DNA of 64,000 bases from DASQFQ01 sp963722815. GTDB taxonomy: Bacteria > Actinomycetota > Thermoleophilia > Solirubrobacterales > Solirubrobacteraceae. The stretch spans positions 1 to 64,000 of the forward strand of contig CAVROM010000002.1 of NCBI GenBank assembly GCA_963722815.1. The letters run 5' to 3'. The notes below the pieces were generated by a model that saw only the letters and a list, made by a program, of their open reading frames with translations, ran no database searches and was not told the origin of the DNA. Positions 18,078 to 25,728 of this stretch are shown one piece after another. Each line of letters starts with the position of its first letter. Within the stretch, counting starts at the first letter, position 1. A program made the translations under genes and the position numbers.

Positions 18078-19646
18078 GTGACGCAACCTGGCGAGGTCCG
18101 GATCCGCCGCGCGGTGCTCTCCGTGTCGGACAAGACGGGCATCGTCGACTTCGCCAAGGGCCTCGCCGAGCTCGGCGTCGAGCTGATCTCCACCGGCGGG
18201 ACCGCCCAGGCGCTCGAGGCGGCAGGGCTCGAGGTCCGCGCGATCGACGACTTCACGGGCTTCCCGGAGATCATGAGCGGGCGCGTCAAGACGCTGCACC
18301 CGAAGCTGTATGCCGGGCTGCTCGCCCGTCGCGACGACCCGTCGCACATGGTCGCCGCGGAGGAGAACGAGATCGAGTTCGTCGACCTCGTGTGCGTGAA
18401 CCTCTATCCGTTCGAGGAGACCGCCGCCCGCCGCGGCGTCGACGACGAAGAGGTGATCGAGAACATCGACATCGGCGGCCCGACGATGATCCGCGCGGCG
18501 GCGAAGAACTTCAACTTCTCCGCCGTCGTGGTCGAGCCGGAGTCCTACGACGCGGTCCTGCAGGAGCTCTCCGAATCCGACGGGCACCTCTCGCTCGCCA
18601 CGCGCAAGAGCCTCGCGGTCGAGGCGTTCGCCACCACCGCCCGCTACGACTCCGCGATCGCGCGCTGGTTCGCCGAGCTGCTCGACGACTTCCCGCCCGT
18701 GATCATGGGCGCGTACGAGAAGGTCACCGACCTCGCCTACGGCGAGAACCCGCATCAGCGCGCCGCCTACTACGCGCAGGCCGGCGCGCGCATGCACGTG
18801 CTCTCGATGGTGCGCCAGCTGGGCGGCCGCGAGCTGTCGTTCAACAACGTGCTCGACCTCAACTCCGCGCGCCTGCTGATCCAGGAGTTCGAGCTCCCGG
18901 CCAGCGCGATCATCAAGCACAACAACCCGTGCGGGTGCGCGGCGGCGGGCTCGGCGGTCGAGGCCTACGAGCGCGCCTTCGCGTGCGACCCGCTGTCGGC
19001 GTTCGGCGGCGTGGTGGCCGTCAACCGCACCGTCGACAAGGAGTTCGCCGAGGCGCTCGTCAAGCAGTTCTGCGAGGTGGTGTTCGCCCCGCGCTTCACC
19101 GAGGAGGCGCTCGAGGTCCTCGCCGCCAAGCCGAACATGCGCATCCTCGAGGACAACGAGCGTCGCCACCTCAACGTCGCGGAGCGCGATCTCAAGCGCG
19201 TCATGGGCGGCCTGCTGGTGCAGGACCGCGACCTCGACCTCGAGGACCGCTCGGCGATGGAGGTCGTCACGGAGCGCAAGCCGACCGAGCGCGAGTGGGG
19301 CGAGATGCTGTTCGCCTGGAAGGTCTGCAAGCACGTGCGCTCGAACGCGATCGTGCTCTCCAAGGACCTCGCGACGGTCGGCATCGGCGCGGGGCAGATG
19401 AGCCGCGTCGACTCCGTGCGGCTCGCGATCGACAAGGCCCGCGAGGCCGGCACCGACCTCAGCGGCTCAGCGCTGGCGAGCGACGCGTTCTTCCCGTTCT
19501 CCGATGGCCCGCAGCTGGCGATCGACGCGGGCACGACGTGCGTCATTCAGCCGGGCGGCTCCAAGCGCGACCTGGAGGTCGTCGAGGCCGCCGACGCGGC
19601 CGGGATCTCGATGGTCTTCACCCACCGCCGGCACTTCAAGCATTAG
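18078..19646 (+). CDS. purH: bifunctional AICAR transformylase / IMP cyclohydrolase
   Basis: Last two steps to IMP. 522 residues from GTG 18078; a TTG further upstream is in frame but lies within purN. The N-terminal cyclohydrolase domain has ALSVSDKTGI-like LSVSDKTGIVDFAKGL and STGGTA; the transformylase domain has the catalytic Lys-His of IKHNNPCG and ends MVFTHRRHFKH. A palindromic terminator follows. Confidence 0.97.
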   Translation: MTQPGEVRIRRAVLSVSDKTGIVDFAKGLAELGVELISTGGTAQALEAAGLEVRAIDDFTGFPEIMSGRVKTLHPKLYAGLLARRDDPSHMVAAEENEIEFVDLVCVNLYPFEETAARRGVDDEEVIENIDIGGPTMIRAAAKNFNFSAVVVEPESYDAVLQELSESDGHLSLATRKSLAVEAFATTARYDSAIARWFAELLDDFPPVIMGAYEKVTDLAYGENPHQRAAYYAQAGARMHVLSMVRQLGGRELSFNNVLDLNSARLLIQEFELPASAIIKHNNPCGCAAAGSAVEAYERAFACDPLSAFGGVVAVNRTVDKEFAEALVKQFCEVVFAPRFTEEALEVLAAKPNMRILEDNERRHLNVAERDLKRVMGGLLVQDRDLDLEDRSAMEVVTERKPTEREWGEMLFAWKVCKHVRSNAIVLSKDLATVGIGAGQMSRVDSVRLAIDKAREAGTDLSGSALASDAFFPFSDGPQLAIDAGTTCVIQPGGSKRDLEVVEAADAAGISMVFTHRRHFKH

Positions 19647-19656
19647 ACGCCGAGCC

Positions 19657-19687
19657 AGGCACCTAGGTGCCTAGCGAGGGGCTAGGC
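19657..19687. terminator. overlapping hairpins between convergent purH and tetR
   Basis: AGGCACCTAGGTGCCT (19657-19672) is a perfect 16-bp palindrome. It overlaps a second hairpin, GCCTAGC-GAGGG-GCTAGGC (19669-19687), which runs over the tetR stop codon. Either can form on both strands, as expected for a shared terminator. There is no U-tract. Confidence 0.6.
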
Positions 19688-20308
19688 CCGATCGCCGTAC
19701 AGCGTGCGGATCCAGATCGTGGTCAGCGTGTCGACCACGCGCGCGGGCTCGACTGTCGGGTTCCGGCCCAGCACGGTCCGCAGGTAGTTCTCGTTCATGA
19801 TGCACAGCGCCCGCGCGGTCTCCGCGGCGTTGCAGGGCAGCATGTTGCCGGCTTCGATCTCGCCCTGGATGTGCTTCGCGGTGGCCTGGATGAAGAAGTC
19901 CTGCGAGCCGCGGTAGGCGAGCTCCACCTCCCGGTCGTCGGCCGCCGCGTCGGCAAGCGCCTCCATCACGGCCCCGTGGCGCTCGAAGATCTCGACGACC
20001 CCCGTCGTGGCCTCGTGGATGACGTCACGCCCCGTACCCTCCGCGCGGTACCAGATGTCGGCCATGTCGGCGCTTTCGCCCGTGAGGCGCTCGACGACCT
20101 TCAGCACCAGGTGGTGGCGGTCGCGAAAATAGACATAGAAGGACGGGCGGGACAGGTCTGTCCGCCGCATCACCTCGTCGACGGTGAGCTCTCGGAACGG
20201 GCGCTCGCGGAGCAGCTCCTCGGCCGCGGTAATGATTTCCTGTTCCGCGACCTCGGGACTACGGCGCCTCCGGCGCCCACCGGTCGCTGAGCTCCTCCCA
20301 GCGCTCAT
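19682..20308 (-). CDS. TetR-family transcriptional regulator
   Basis: 208 residues. A basic N-terminal tail (GRRRRRS) precedes the TetR helix-turn-helix at about 25-70 (ELTVDEVMRRTDLSRPSFYVYFRDRHHLV). The C-terminal ligand domain resembles EthR-like regulators. A TAAGCT box lies 9 nt before the ATG. It faces the split tRNA-Lys gene, and no obvious target operon adjoins it; self-regulation is likely. Confidence 0.85.
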   Translation of the reverse strand: MSAGRSSATGGRRRRRSPEVAEQEIITAAEELLRERPFRELTVDEVMRRTDLSRPSFYVYFRDRHHLVLKVVERLTGESADMADIWYRAEGTGRDVIHEATTGVVEIFERHGAVMEALADAAADDREVELAYRGSQDFFIQATAKHIQGEIEAGNMLPCNAAETARALCIMNENYLRTVLGRNPTVEPARVVDTLTTIWIRTLYGDRA

Positions 20309-20317
20309 TGCTGAAGC

Positions 20318-20334
20318 AGCTTAGACACCTTGTC
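20318..20334. promoter_or_regulatory. tetR -10 box and possible operator
   Basis: On the minus strand TAAGCT (20323-20318) precedes the tetR ATG. Immediately upstream, GACA-CCT-TGTC (20324-20334) is a short inverted repeat that could be the regulator's own operator. Weak by itself. Confidence 0.3.
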
Positions 20335-20373
20335 CAGAGTCCGCGCGAACCTCGACGTAGACTCCGCTCCGTA

Positions 20374-20704
20374 GGGCCGTTAGCTCAATTGGCAGAGCAA
20401 GGGACTTCAACGAAAAAGGAGCGCCAGTCGAGAGATCGCTGGTTCGTCGGCGGCTATTTGCTGGGACCCCCTGAGAGCCCCGGAGTACCCATCGCGGTGA
20501 AAACCTCCGGGGATTGGGCGATCAGCAGGCAACCCCGCATCGGCGGGAGAGCCCTCAGAGGCCATACGCCGCCCACCCGACCGGTCCGGCCGAGGGTGAA
20601 GAGATGGTCCAGACCGCAACGCCGGCGCCTCGGCGCCGGAGGCCGGTGAAAGCCGGTGCGGCAGGTTAATCCCGTGGTTCTGGGTTCGAGTCCCAGGCGG
20701 CCCA
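20374..20704 (+). tRNA. tRNA-Lys(UUU) interrupted by a group I intron
   Basis: The 5' exon is 20374-20407 (positions 1-34) and the 3' exon 20666-20704 (positions 35-73). Joined, they give a 73-nt tRNA: acceptor GGGCCGU pairs with GCGGCCC, D-stem GCUC/GAGC, T-arm CUGGG-UUCGAGU-CCCAG, discriminator A. The anticodon stem is GGGA/UCCC with loop CU-UUU-AA, so the anticodon is UUU. The body closely matches bacterial tRNA-Lys. Pair 27-43 is an A-G mismatch. CCA is not encoded. A TAGACT -10 box lies at 20358-20363. Without intron removal no lysine tRNA could form. Confidence 0.9.
20408..20665 (+). ncRNA. group I self-splicing intron inside tRNA-Lys, between U34 and U35
   Basis: 258 nt; the 5' exon ends in U (20407) and the intron ends in G (20665), the two group I boundary rules. 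P7 is GGCCAU (20560-20565) with AUGGUC (20604-20609), P8 is CACCC (20574-20578) with GGGUG (20594-20598), and AAGAGAUGGUCC matches the conserved S segment. A GAAA-capped hairpin (20642-20657) and a CCGGCGCC hairpin (20622-20639) form the P9 region. CCCCGGAG/CUCCGGGG (20478-20485, 20505-20512) encloses a second GGU-GAAA-ACC loop. The P7-P8 core lines up with the cyanobacterial tRNA-Leu intron (IC3-like). GAG at 20419-20421 could be the guide pairing CUU. No ORF inside. Confidence 0.88.
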
Positions 20705-20713
20705 TAGGTGCGA

Positions 20714-20785
20714 TACCCCCAGGGAGAGTCGAACTCCCGCTACGAGGATGAAAACCTCGCGTGCTAACCGCTACACCATGGGGGC
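20714..20785 (-). tRNA. tRNA-Glu(UUC)
   Basis: 72 nt on the minus strand, beginning GCCCCCAUGGUGUAGC. The anticodon arm CGAGG-UUUUCAU-CCUCG gives anticodon UUC; the T-arm is GGGAGUUCGACUCUCCC. The acceptor pairs GCCCCCA with UGGGGGU (G1-U72 wobble), discriminator A. It is convergent with tRNA-Lys, 9 nt away. Confidence 0.93.
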
Positions 20786-20826
20786 TGAACGCCTGAGAGT
20801 GTAGTTCTCGGCGTCCGATCTCTATG

Positions 20827-20840
20827 CGAACATACGTTCG
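20827..20840. promoter_or_regulatory. LexA-type SOS box
   Basis: CGAAC-ATAC-GTTCG is a perfect match to the actinobacterial/Bacillus LexA consensus CGAAC-N4-GTTCG. It ends on the first base of the GTG start of the next gene, so bound LexA would block its transcription start. A damage-inducible gene is predicted. Confidence 0.7.
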
Positions 20841-21517
20841 TGAAGGTGGTCGAGCGAGAAGAGGCAAGACGGCTGCGTCGCGAAGAGGGCCTGGCGGTTC
20901 GCGTCATCGCGGAGCGGCTGAGCGTGTCGAGGAGCAGCGTCAGCCTGTGGACGCGGGACATCGAGCTCACGGAAGACCAGCACGAGCGGTTACGTCAGGC
21001 AAATCCGATCCACAACCAGCAGCACCGCGGGCAGGAGGGTCGCCGGGCTACGGCCCGCTGGGCACGGCTCGCGGCGCAGGAGCACGGGCGGGCGCAGGCG
21101 GGCCAGGGCGATCCGGTGCACCTGCAGGGCTGCATGCTGTTCTGGGCTGAGGGCTCGCGGCGCCGCAACTGCGCGGTCTTCACCAACTCCGACGTCGAGA
21201 TGCACCGCGTGTTCTTGCGCTTCCTCCGGTGGTCAGGCGTCCGCGACGAGCAGGTCGCGTTGACGGTCAACTGCTTCCTCAACAACGGGCTCTCGCTCGA
21301 GGAGATCGAGACGTGGTGGCTCGAGCGGCTGGGTCTACCCGCAACCTGTCTGCGCGCGGCATCCGTGAATCGGCCCTCGAGCGCGTCCCGGTGGCGCCGC
21401 AACGTCCACGTCTATGGGACTGCCGCGCTCTGCGTGCACTCCACCCACCTCGTGCAGAGCATCTACGGCGCGATCCAGGAGTACGGGGGCTTCGAGCGCC
21501 CCGAGTGGCTGGACTAG
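20840..21517 (+). CDS. HTH-domain protein of a widespread uncharacterised family, possibly LAGLIDADG-like
   Basis: 225 residues. An N-terminal helix-turn-helix at about 8-40 (EEGLAVRVIAERLSVSRSSVSLW) is followed by a domain starting GCMLFWAEGS and FTNSDVEMHRVFLRFLRW, ending VQSIYGAIQEYGGF. I know this architecture only as hypothetical proteins; the WAEGS/NSD layout recalls LAGLIDADG-type folds, but no catalytic motif is proven. GTG start overlaps a LexA box. It lies 135 bp from an intron-split tRNA, so a role in intron mobility is worth testing. An unrelated DNA-damage function is equally possible. Confidence 0.6.
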   Translation: MKVVEREEARRLRREEGLAVRVIAERLSVSRSSVSLWTRDIELTEDQHERLRQANPIHNQQHRGQEGRRATARWARLAAQEHGRAQAGQGDPVHLQGCMLFWAEGSRRRNCAVFTNSDVEMHRVFLRFLRWSGVRDEQVALTVNCFLNNGLSLEEIETWWLERLGLPATCLRAASVNRPSSASRWRRNVHVYGTAALCVHSTHLVQSIYGAIQEYGGFERPEWLD

Positions 21518-22266
21518 TAGACGCCGGCGGTCACGCCGCCGTCGATGACGAGCGAGGTGCCGGTGATGTAGGCGGCCTGCTGCGAGCACAGGAACGCCGC
21601 GGCGGCGCCCATGTCCGCGGGCTCGCCCAGGCGGCCGGCGGGGATCTGATCACGGGCGGCCTCCTCGGCTGCCTCGCGCGAGCCGGCCATGTCGATGATG
21701 CGATCGGTGCCAATGCGGCCGGGGTGGAGCGTGTTGAGCGTGACGCCCTTGCCCGCGTACTCCTTCGCGAGCACCTTGAAGCCCACGACCATGCCGGGCC
21801 GGTGAGCGTTCGAGAGCTGGAGGGCCGGGATCGGCTCGTGCACCGCGCTCGACTGGACCGCGACGACGCGGCCCCAGCCGCGCTCGGCCATCTGCGGCAG
21901 CAGGCGCTGGAGGATCGTCATCGGCGCCAGCACGAGCGTGCGGTGCGCCGCCTCCCACTGCTCGCGCGTGAAGGCGAGTGGGTCCGGATTCGGCGGCGGT
22001 CCGCCGGTGTTGACGATGTAGATGTCGATCGGGCCGAGCTGGGACTCGACGGCGTCAAGCAGTCCCGGGATCGCGTCGAGGTCGCCGGAGTCGTACACGA
22101 AGCCCTTGCCGCCGAGCTCGCGCGCGGCGGCGTCGACCGTCTCCTGCGTTCGCGAGGCGACCGCCACGCGGACGCCCTCGGCCGCCAGCGCCGTCGCGAT
22201 CCCGAGGCCGATGCCCTTCGAGCCGCCGGTGACGAGCGCGACGCGCCCTTCGATACCCAGGTCCAT
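21514..22266 (-). CDS. SDR-family oxidoreductase lacking the usual Tyr-Lys
   Basis: 250 residues with the Rossmann signature TGGSKGIGLGIA and the NTGG segment. Where SDRs have YxxxK this protein reads SNAHR: Ser for Tyr and Arg for Lys, a change seen in a recognised divergent SDR group. The catalytic-Ser segment QSSAVHEP is present. Conventional hydride-transfer chemistry is therefore uncertain. A TAACCT -10 box is 8 nt before the ATG. Its 3' end overlaps the convergent SOS-box gene by 4 nt. Confidence 0.82.
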   Translation of the reverse strand: MDLGIEGRVALVTGGSKGIGLGIATALAAEGVRVAVASRTQETVDAAARELGGKGFVYDSGDLDAIPGLLDAVESQLGPIDIYIVNTGGPPPNPDPLAFTREQWEAAHRTLVLAPMTILQRLLPQMAERGWGRVVAVQSSAVHEPIPALQLSNAHRPGMVVGFKVLAKEYAGKGVTLNTLHPGRIGTDRIIDMAGSREAAEEAARDQIPAGRLGEPADMGAAAAFLCSQQAAYITGTSLVIDGGVTAGVY

Positions 22267-22277
22267 GCGGCCCGAGG

Positions 22278-22979
22278 TTAGCCCGCGCGGAAGTCCCGCG
22301 TCCGCCAGGTGCGGGCCTTCAACCGCCGCTTGACCTCGCGGACGTAGCCGCGGGCGGCGGCGTTCCACCACCGCCCCGAGAACCACGCGCCGACCGAGGC
22401 CCACAGGTCGCGGCGGCGGTAGGGCTTGCCGTTCTCTCCCGAGACCGTTTTGAGCCAGCGCTGCTTGCCGTCGTAGTAGGAGCGCAGGATGCCGCCGTAG
22501 TAGTCGGCGTTGAGCGCGGCATCGCCGCGGAACTGCTCGCACACGGGCTCGGTGCAGTGGAACGGCCGCCGGACCTGGAAGAGCCCGAACGAGTCGCCGT
22601 TGTCGCCGACCGTGCTCATCCGCCACCACGACTCGACGGTCGCGACCGCCCGCAGCAGGTCCGGCTTGAGGCCCCACTTGCGCGCCGCCCACTGGATCAC
22701 CTCGTCGGTCGTGCCGGTGAAGTGCCCGGTCACGTAGCGCGCGTAGGGCATCTCCGACTGCGTCCGGAACGCGCGCAGCTGCGCGGCCGTGGGCATCGCG
22801 TGCGTCGCGGCGTGGTTCGCCGGGCGGAGCTCGAACCGCGAGCGGTGCACGAGCTTTGCGGCGCGACGATCGGACAGCGGCTTCTTCGCGTGCGGGCGCG
22901 TCACCAGCCCGGCGCGCGCCGGCACGGCAGCCGCCGCCGACAGCACGACGGCGAGGAGAAGCAACAGGCCCGCACGCAT
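22278..22979 (-). CDS. secreted lytic transglycosylase-like protein
   Basis: 233 residues with a cleavable signal peptide (MRAGLLLLLAVVLSAAAAVPARA). The lysozyme-like SLT region at about 90-150 contains AVATVESWW, whose Glu is the likely catalytic acid, and GDSFGLFQV. The C-terminus is basic and Trp-rich (WFSGRWWNAAARGYV). It would act on peptidoglycan outside the membrane. It is upstream of, and probably co-transcribed with, the SDR gene. Confidence 0.78.
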   Translation of the reverse strand: MRAGLLLLLAVVLSAAAAVPARAGLVTRPHAKKPLSDRRAAKLVHRSRFELRPANHAATHAMPTAAQLRAFRTQSEMPYARYVTGHFTGTTDEVIQWAARKWGLKPDLLRAVATVESWWRMSTVGDNGDSFGLFQVRRPFHCTEPVCEQFRGDAALNADYYGGILRSYYDGKQRWLKTVSGENGKPYRRRDLWASVGAWFSGRWWNAAARGYVREVKRRLKARTWRTRDFRAG

Positions 22980-23013
22980 GGACCGCCATGATGGCAGCGC
23001 CTACTCTGACTGC

Positions 23014-23087
23014 GGGCGCGTAGCTCAGTTGGCTAGAGCACCACGCTTACAACGTGGGGGTCGCCGGTTCGAGCCCGGCCGCGCCCA
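23014..23087 (+). tRNA. tRNA-Val(UAC)
   Basis: 74 nt: acceptor GGGCGCG/CGCGCCC, D-arm GCUC...GAGC, anticodon arm CCACG-CUUACAA-CGUGG (anticodon UAC), T-arm GCCGG-UUCGAGC-CCGGC, discriminator A. CCA not encoded. A TACTCT box precedes it. It ends one base from the stop codon of the convergent LRR gene. Confidence 0.95.
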
Positions 23088-23088
23088 T

Positions 23089-24144
23089 CTAGAGCACCTG
23101 CAGGTCCGGGCGCCGCCGCCGCACCGCGGTCACGGAATCGCGGCTGACGCTCGACCCCGACAGGTCGATCCACTGCAGGTTGCCGAGCGTCGCGAGCGCG
23201 GTGACGTCGCGCACCGGCGTGCGCGAGAGGTTGAGGCCCTGCAGCTGCGTCAGCCAGGCGAGCGGCTGGACGTCCTCGACCCGCGTCCCCTGGAGCTGCA
23301 GCTCGAGCAGCCGGCCGAGCCCGGACAACGGGGCGAGATCGACGATCGGCGCCTCGGCCAGCACCAGCTCCTCGAGCGCGCCGAGCCCGGCCAGCGGCGC
23401 GAGATCGGCGACGCCGCTCCGCGACAGGTTCAGCTCGGTCAGCCCGCCGAGCCCGGCCAGCGGCGCCAGATCGGTCACCGGTGTGCCGGCCAGCGAGAGC
23501 GCCCGCAGCGTCGTCAGCGCCGAGAGCGGCGTGAGGTCGCGCACGCGCGTGCCGCCGAGCCGCAGCACCTCCAGCGCCGTCGCCGACCGCAGCGCGCCGA
23601 GGTCCTCCACCCGCGCGCCGCTGAGGTCGATTCGCACGGCCTCCCGGACCGCGGGGAGGTCGGCGACCGGCGTGAGGTCGCGCACCGGCGTGTCGCGGAC
23701 ATCCAGCGCGCGCAGCCCTGCCAGCCCGCGCAGCGGCTCGAGCGAGGCGACCTTCGTCCCGGCCACGTCGAGCTCCGCCAGCTCCGAGAGGCCGCTCAGC
23801 GGGGACAGGTCCTCCACCGGCGACCCAGCCAGGCGCAGCGACGCGAGCCGCGCCAGCCCGGCGAGCGGTCGCAGGTCGCGGACACGCGTGCGCGAGAGGT
23901 CCAGCTGCCGGAGCGCGGCCAACCCCGCCAGCGGCGCCAGGTCCGCCACGCGCGAGCGCGGCACCTCGACCACCTCGAGCTCGCGCAGCTCGGCCAGCGG
24001 CGACAGGTCGCTCAGCGCGTGCTCGGCCGAGCCGTGCGGGCTTGCCACCCGCAGCCGGAGCTCCCGCAGCCAGGGGTATGCCCGCAGAGCCTCGAGGTCG
24101 TGGATCTCGTCCGAGGCGCAGTCGATCCGGTCGCGGCGGCGCAT
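23089..24144 (-). CDS. leucine-rich repeat protein (SDS22/internalin-type repeats)
   Basis: 351 residues made almost wholly of about thirteen 22-residue repeats of the pattern LxPLAGLxxLxxLxLxxTxVxD. This makes a short curved solenoid used for protein binding. There is no signal peptide, membrane anchor or enzyme domain. The N-terminal cap is the first 40 residues (MRRRDRIDCAS...). ATG 24144 is chosen because it falls just after the stop of the upstream ammonia-lyase gene; earlier ATGs would lie within it. Binding partner unknown. Confidence 0.82.
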   Translation of the reverse strand: MRRRDRIDCASDEIHDLEALRAYPWLRELRLRVASPHGSAEHALSDLSPLAELRELEVVEVPRSRVADLAPLAGLAALRQLDLSRTRVRDLRPLAGLARLASLRLAGSPVEDLSPLSGLSELAELDVAGTKVASLEPLRGLAGLRALDVRDTPVRDLTPVADLPAVREAVRIDLSGARVEDLGALRSATALEVLRLGGTRVRDLTPLSALTTLRALSLAGTPVTDLAPLAGLGGLTELNLSRSGVADLAPLAGLGALEELVLAEAPIVDLAPLSGLGRLLELQLQGTRVEDVQPLAWLTQLQGLNLSRTPVRDVTALATLGNLQWIDLSGSSVSRDSVTAVRRRRPDLQVL

Positions 24145-24160
24145 GGCCTGTGCATCGACC

Positions 24161-25660
24161 CTACTCCCGCTCGGCGTCCATCCACAATGCATCTTCAAAC
24201 AAGAACTGCCGAGCGGCCTCAAGGTCGGCGGAAAGCGGGCGATCGGCGATCTCGGCGTCCAGCCGCGCCGCGGCCGCCTCGTAGAGCCGCCCCACGCCCG
24301 CGCCGGCCGGCTCGCGCCTCCGCAGCCGCAGCGCGCGCACCGACAGCACCAGCTCTGCCGACACCGCGACCGACATGCGCGCCAGCGCGTCCGACGTCCG
24401 CCGCGCCGAGTGCCCCGCGAAGTTCGCGTGCGACTCGATGCCCGACTGGACGGTCGTGGTCTGCGACGCCGCGGTCGCCGCCAGCGAGCGCACCTCGGCG
24501 GCCGCCGCGTGCGCTGTGTACTCGAGGATCATCGCGCCGGAGTCGGGCCCCGGGTTCTGCGCGAGCTGCGGCGTCAGGCCGGTCACCTCGGGGTCGAGCA
24601 GCGCGCTCACGCGCGCCGCGATCAGCGACGCCGACTGCGCCATCGCTCCGCGCAGCGAGTCGAGCGCGAGCGTCAGCACACCGGCGTGGAAGTTGCCGTT
24701 GGGCAGTGCGACCCCGTCGCCCGGCAGCATAAGCGCGTTCTCACCCGCGACGTTGAGCTCGACCTCGAGCACGCCCCGCAGGCGCTCCAGCGCCTCCAGC
24801 AGCGTCCCCTCCACCTGCGGCACGCAGCGGAACACGAACGCGTCGTGGACCGCACTGCCGGGTTGCCGCTGGCGCTCGCCGAGCAGCGCCCGCAGCCGGC
24901 GCGCGACCTCGACCTGCCCGCGGTGCGGCCGCGCCGCGTGCACGCGCGGGTCGAGCACGGCGAGGTCGGCGTCGGTGGCGTCGTAAGAGAGCGCGGCGAC
25001 GCCGAGCGCGGCGTCGAGCAGCCGCCAGGCGTCGTGGTAGACCAGCGCGGCCTGGCCGGTGGAGACGGCGTTCGAGCTCATGAACGCGAGCCCGTCGCGC
25101 GGGCCGTAGGTGACGAGCGGCAGGCCGGCGGCCGCCAGCGCCTCGGCGGCCGACACGATGTCGTCGCCCACCCAGCAATCGCCCTCGCCGCCCAGCGCGG
25201 CCCCGATCTCCGCCAGCACGGTCAGGTCGCCGGTGCCGAGCGAGCCGAGCTCGCGCGCGAACGGCGTCACGTCCGCCCGCAGGGCGCCCAGCAGCGCGTC
25301 GAGCAGCCCCTCACCGACGCCCGCGCCGCCGGCTCCGATCTGGTTCGCCCGCACTGCCATCGCGGCCCGCACGACCTCGGTGGTCAGCGGCGCGCCGCCG
25401 CCGCCCGCGTGCGAGCGCAGCAGGTTCCACTGGTGCGCGCCCGGGTCCTCGGTCGGGCTGGGCGAGGTCCGCAGCGAGCCCACGCCGGTCGTCACGCCGT
25501 AGAGCAGGTCGCCGCGCTCGAGCAGCTCGCCCACCAGCGCCGCCGCCGCCGCGTTGCGCTCCCGCGCCGCGGGCGCCAGCTCCGCCTGCGCGCGCCGGCG
25601 CGCGATCGCCACCACGCCGGCCGGGGTCAGAGTGCGCCCGTCGAGCGCGATCACGTCCAC
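24161..25660 (-). CDS. aromatic amino acid/histidine ammonia-lyase homologue with altered MIO tripeptide
   Basis: 499 residues, full length for the HAL/PAL family, GTG start. Tyr of YGVTTGVG, NGNFHA and QSGIESHANF are conserved. At the cofactor site, where HAL has Ala142-Ser143-Gly144, this protein has Gly142-Thr143-Gly144 in GSLGTGDL. Thr might still cyclise to a methylated MIO or the enzyme may use other chemistry. The canonical HutH lies at 32.4 kb, so this is a paralogue with probably a different substrate. Its neighbours (LRR protein, beta-propeller) do not reveal a pathway. Confidence 0.78.
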   Translation of the reverse strand: MDVIALDGRTLTPAGVVAIARRRAQAELAPAARERNAAAAALVGELLERGDLLYGVTTGVGSLRTSPSPTEDPGAHQWNLLRSHAGGGGAPLTTEVVRAAMAVRANQIGAGGAGVGEGLLDALLGALRADVTPFARELGSLGTGDLTVLAEIGAALGGEGDCWVGDDIVSAAEALAAAGLPLVTYGPRDGLAFMSSNAVSTGQAALVYHDAWRLLDAALGVAALSYDATDADLAVLDPRVHAARPHRGQVEVARRLRALLGERQRQPGSAVHDAFVFRCVPQVEGTLLEALERLRGVLEVELNVAGENALMLPGDGVALPNGNFHAGVLTLALDSLRGAMAQSASLIAARVSALLDPEVTGLTPQLAQNPGPDSGAMILEYTAHAAAAEVRSLAATAASQTTTVQSGIESHANFAGHSARRTSDALARMSVAVSAELVLSVRALRLRRREPAGAGVGRLYEAAAARLDAEIADRPLSADLEAARQFLFEDALWMDAERE

Positions 25661-25681
25661 GGACGCAGCATGCCAAGCGGC

Positions 25682-25714
25682 GGGCCGGCGGCTCGAGGCT
25701 CGAGCCGCCGGCCC
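25682..25714. terminator. strong GC hairpin
   Basis: A perfect 16-bp inverted repeat (25682-25697 and 25699-25714) with a single central base. It lies just after the beta-propeller gene stop and before the ammonia-lyase start on the minus strand, so it separates two transcription units. No U-tract. Confidence 0.7.
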
Positions 25715-25728
25715 GGTGCTGCCCGGCC

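Noticed and set aside
20308..20649. 113-codon open frame across the split tRNA region
   Set aside because: It runs through the tRNA 5' exon and intron core; the RNA structure explains the sequence and the peptide has no coding character.
23100..24050. Regular repeats resembling a CRISPR array or satellite
   Set aside because: The period is about 66 nt and in frame with 22-residue leucine-rich repeats; repeats are degenerate at DNA level and there are no spacers or cas genes.
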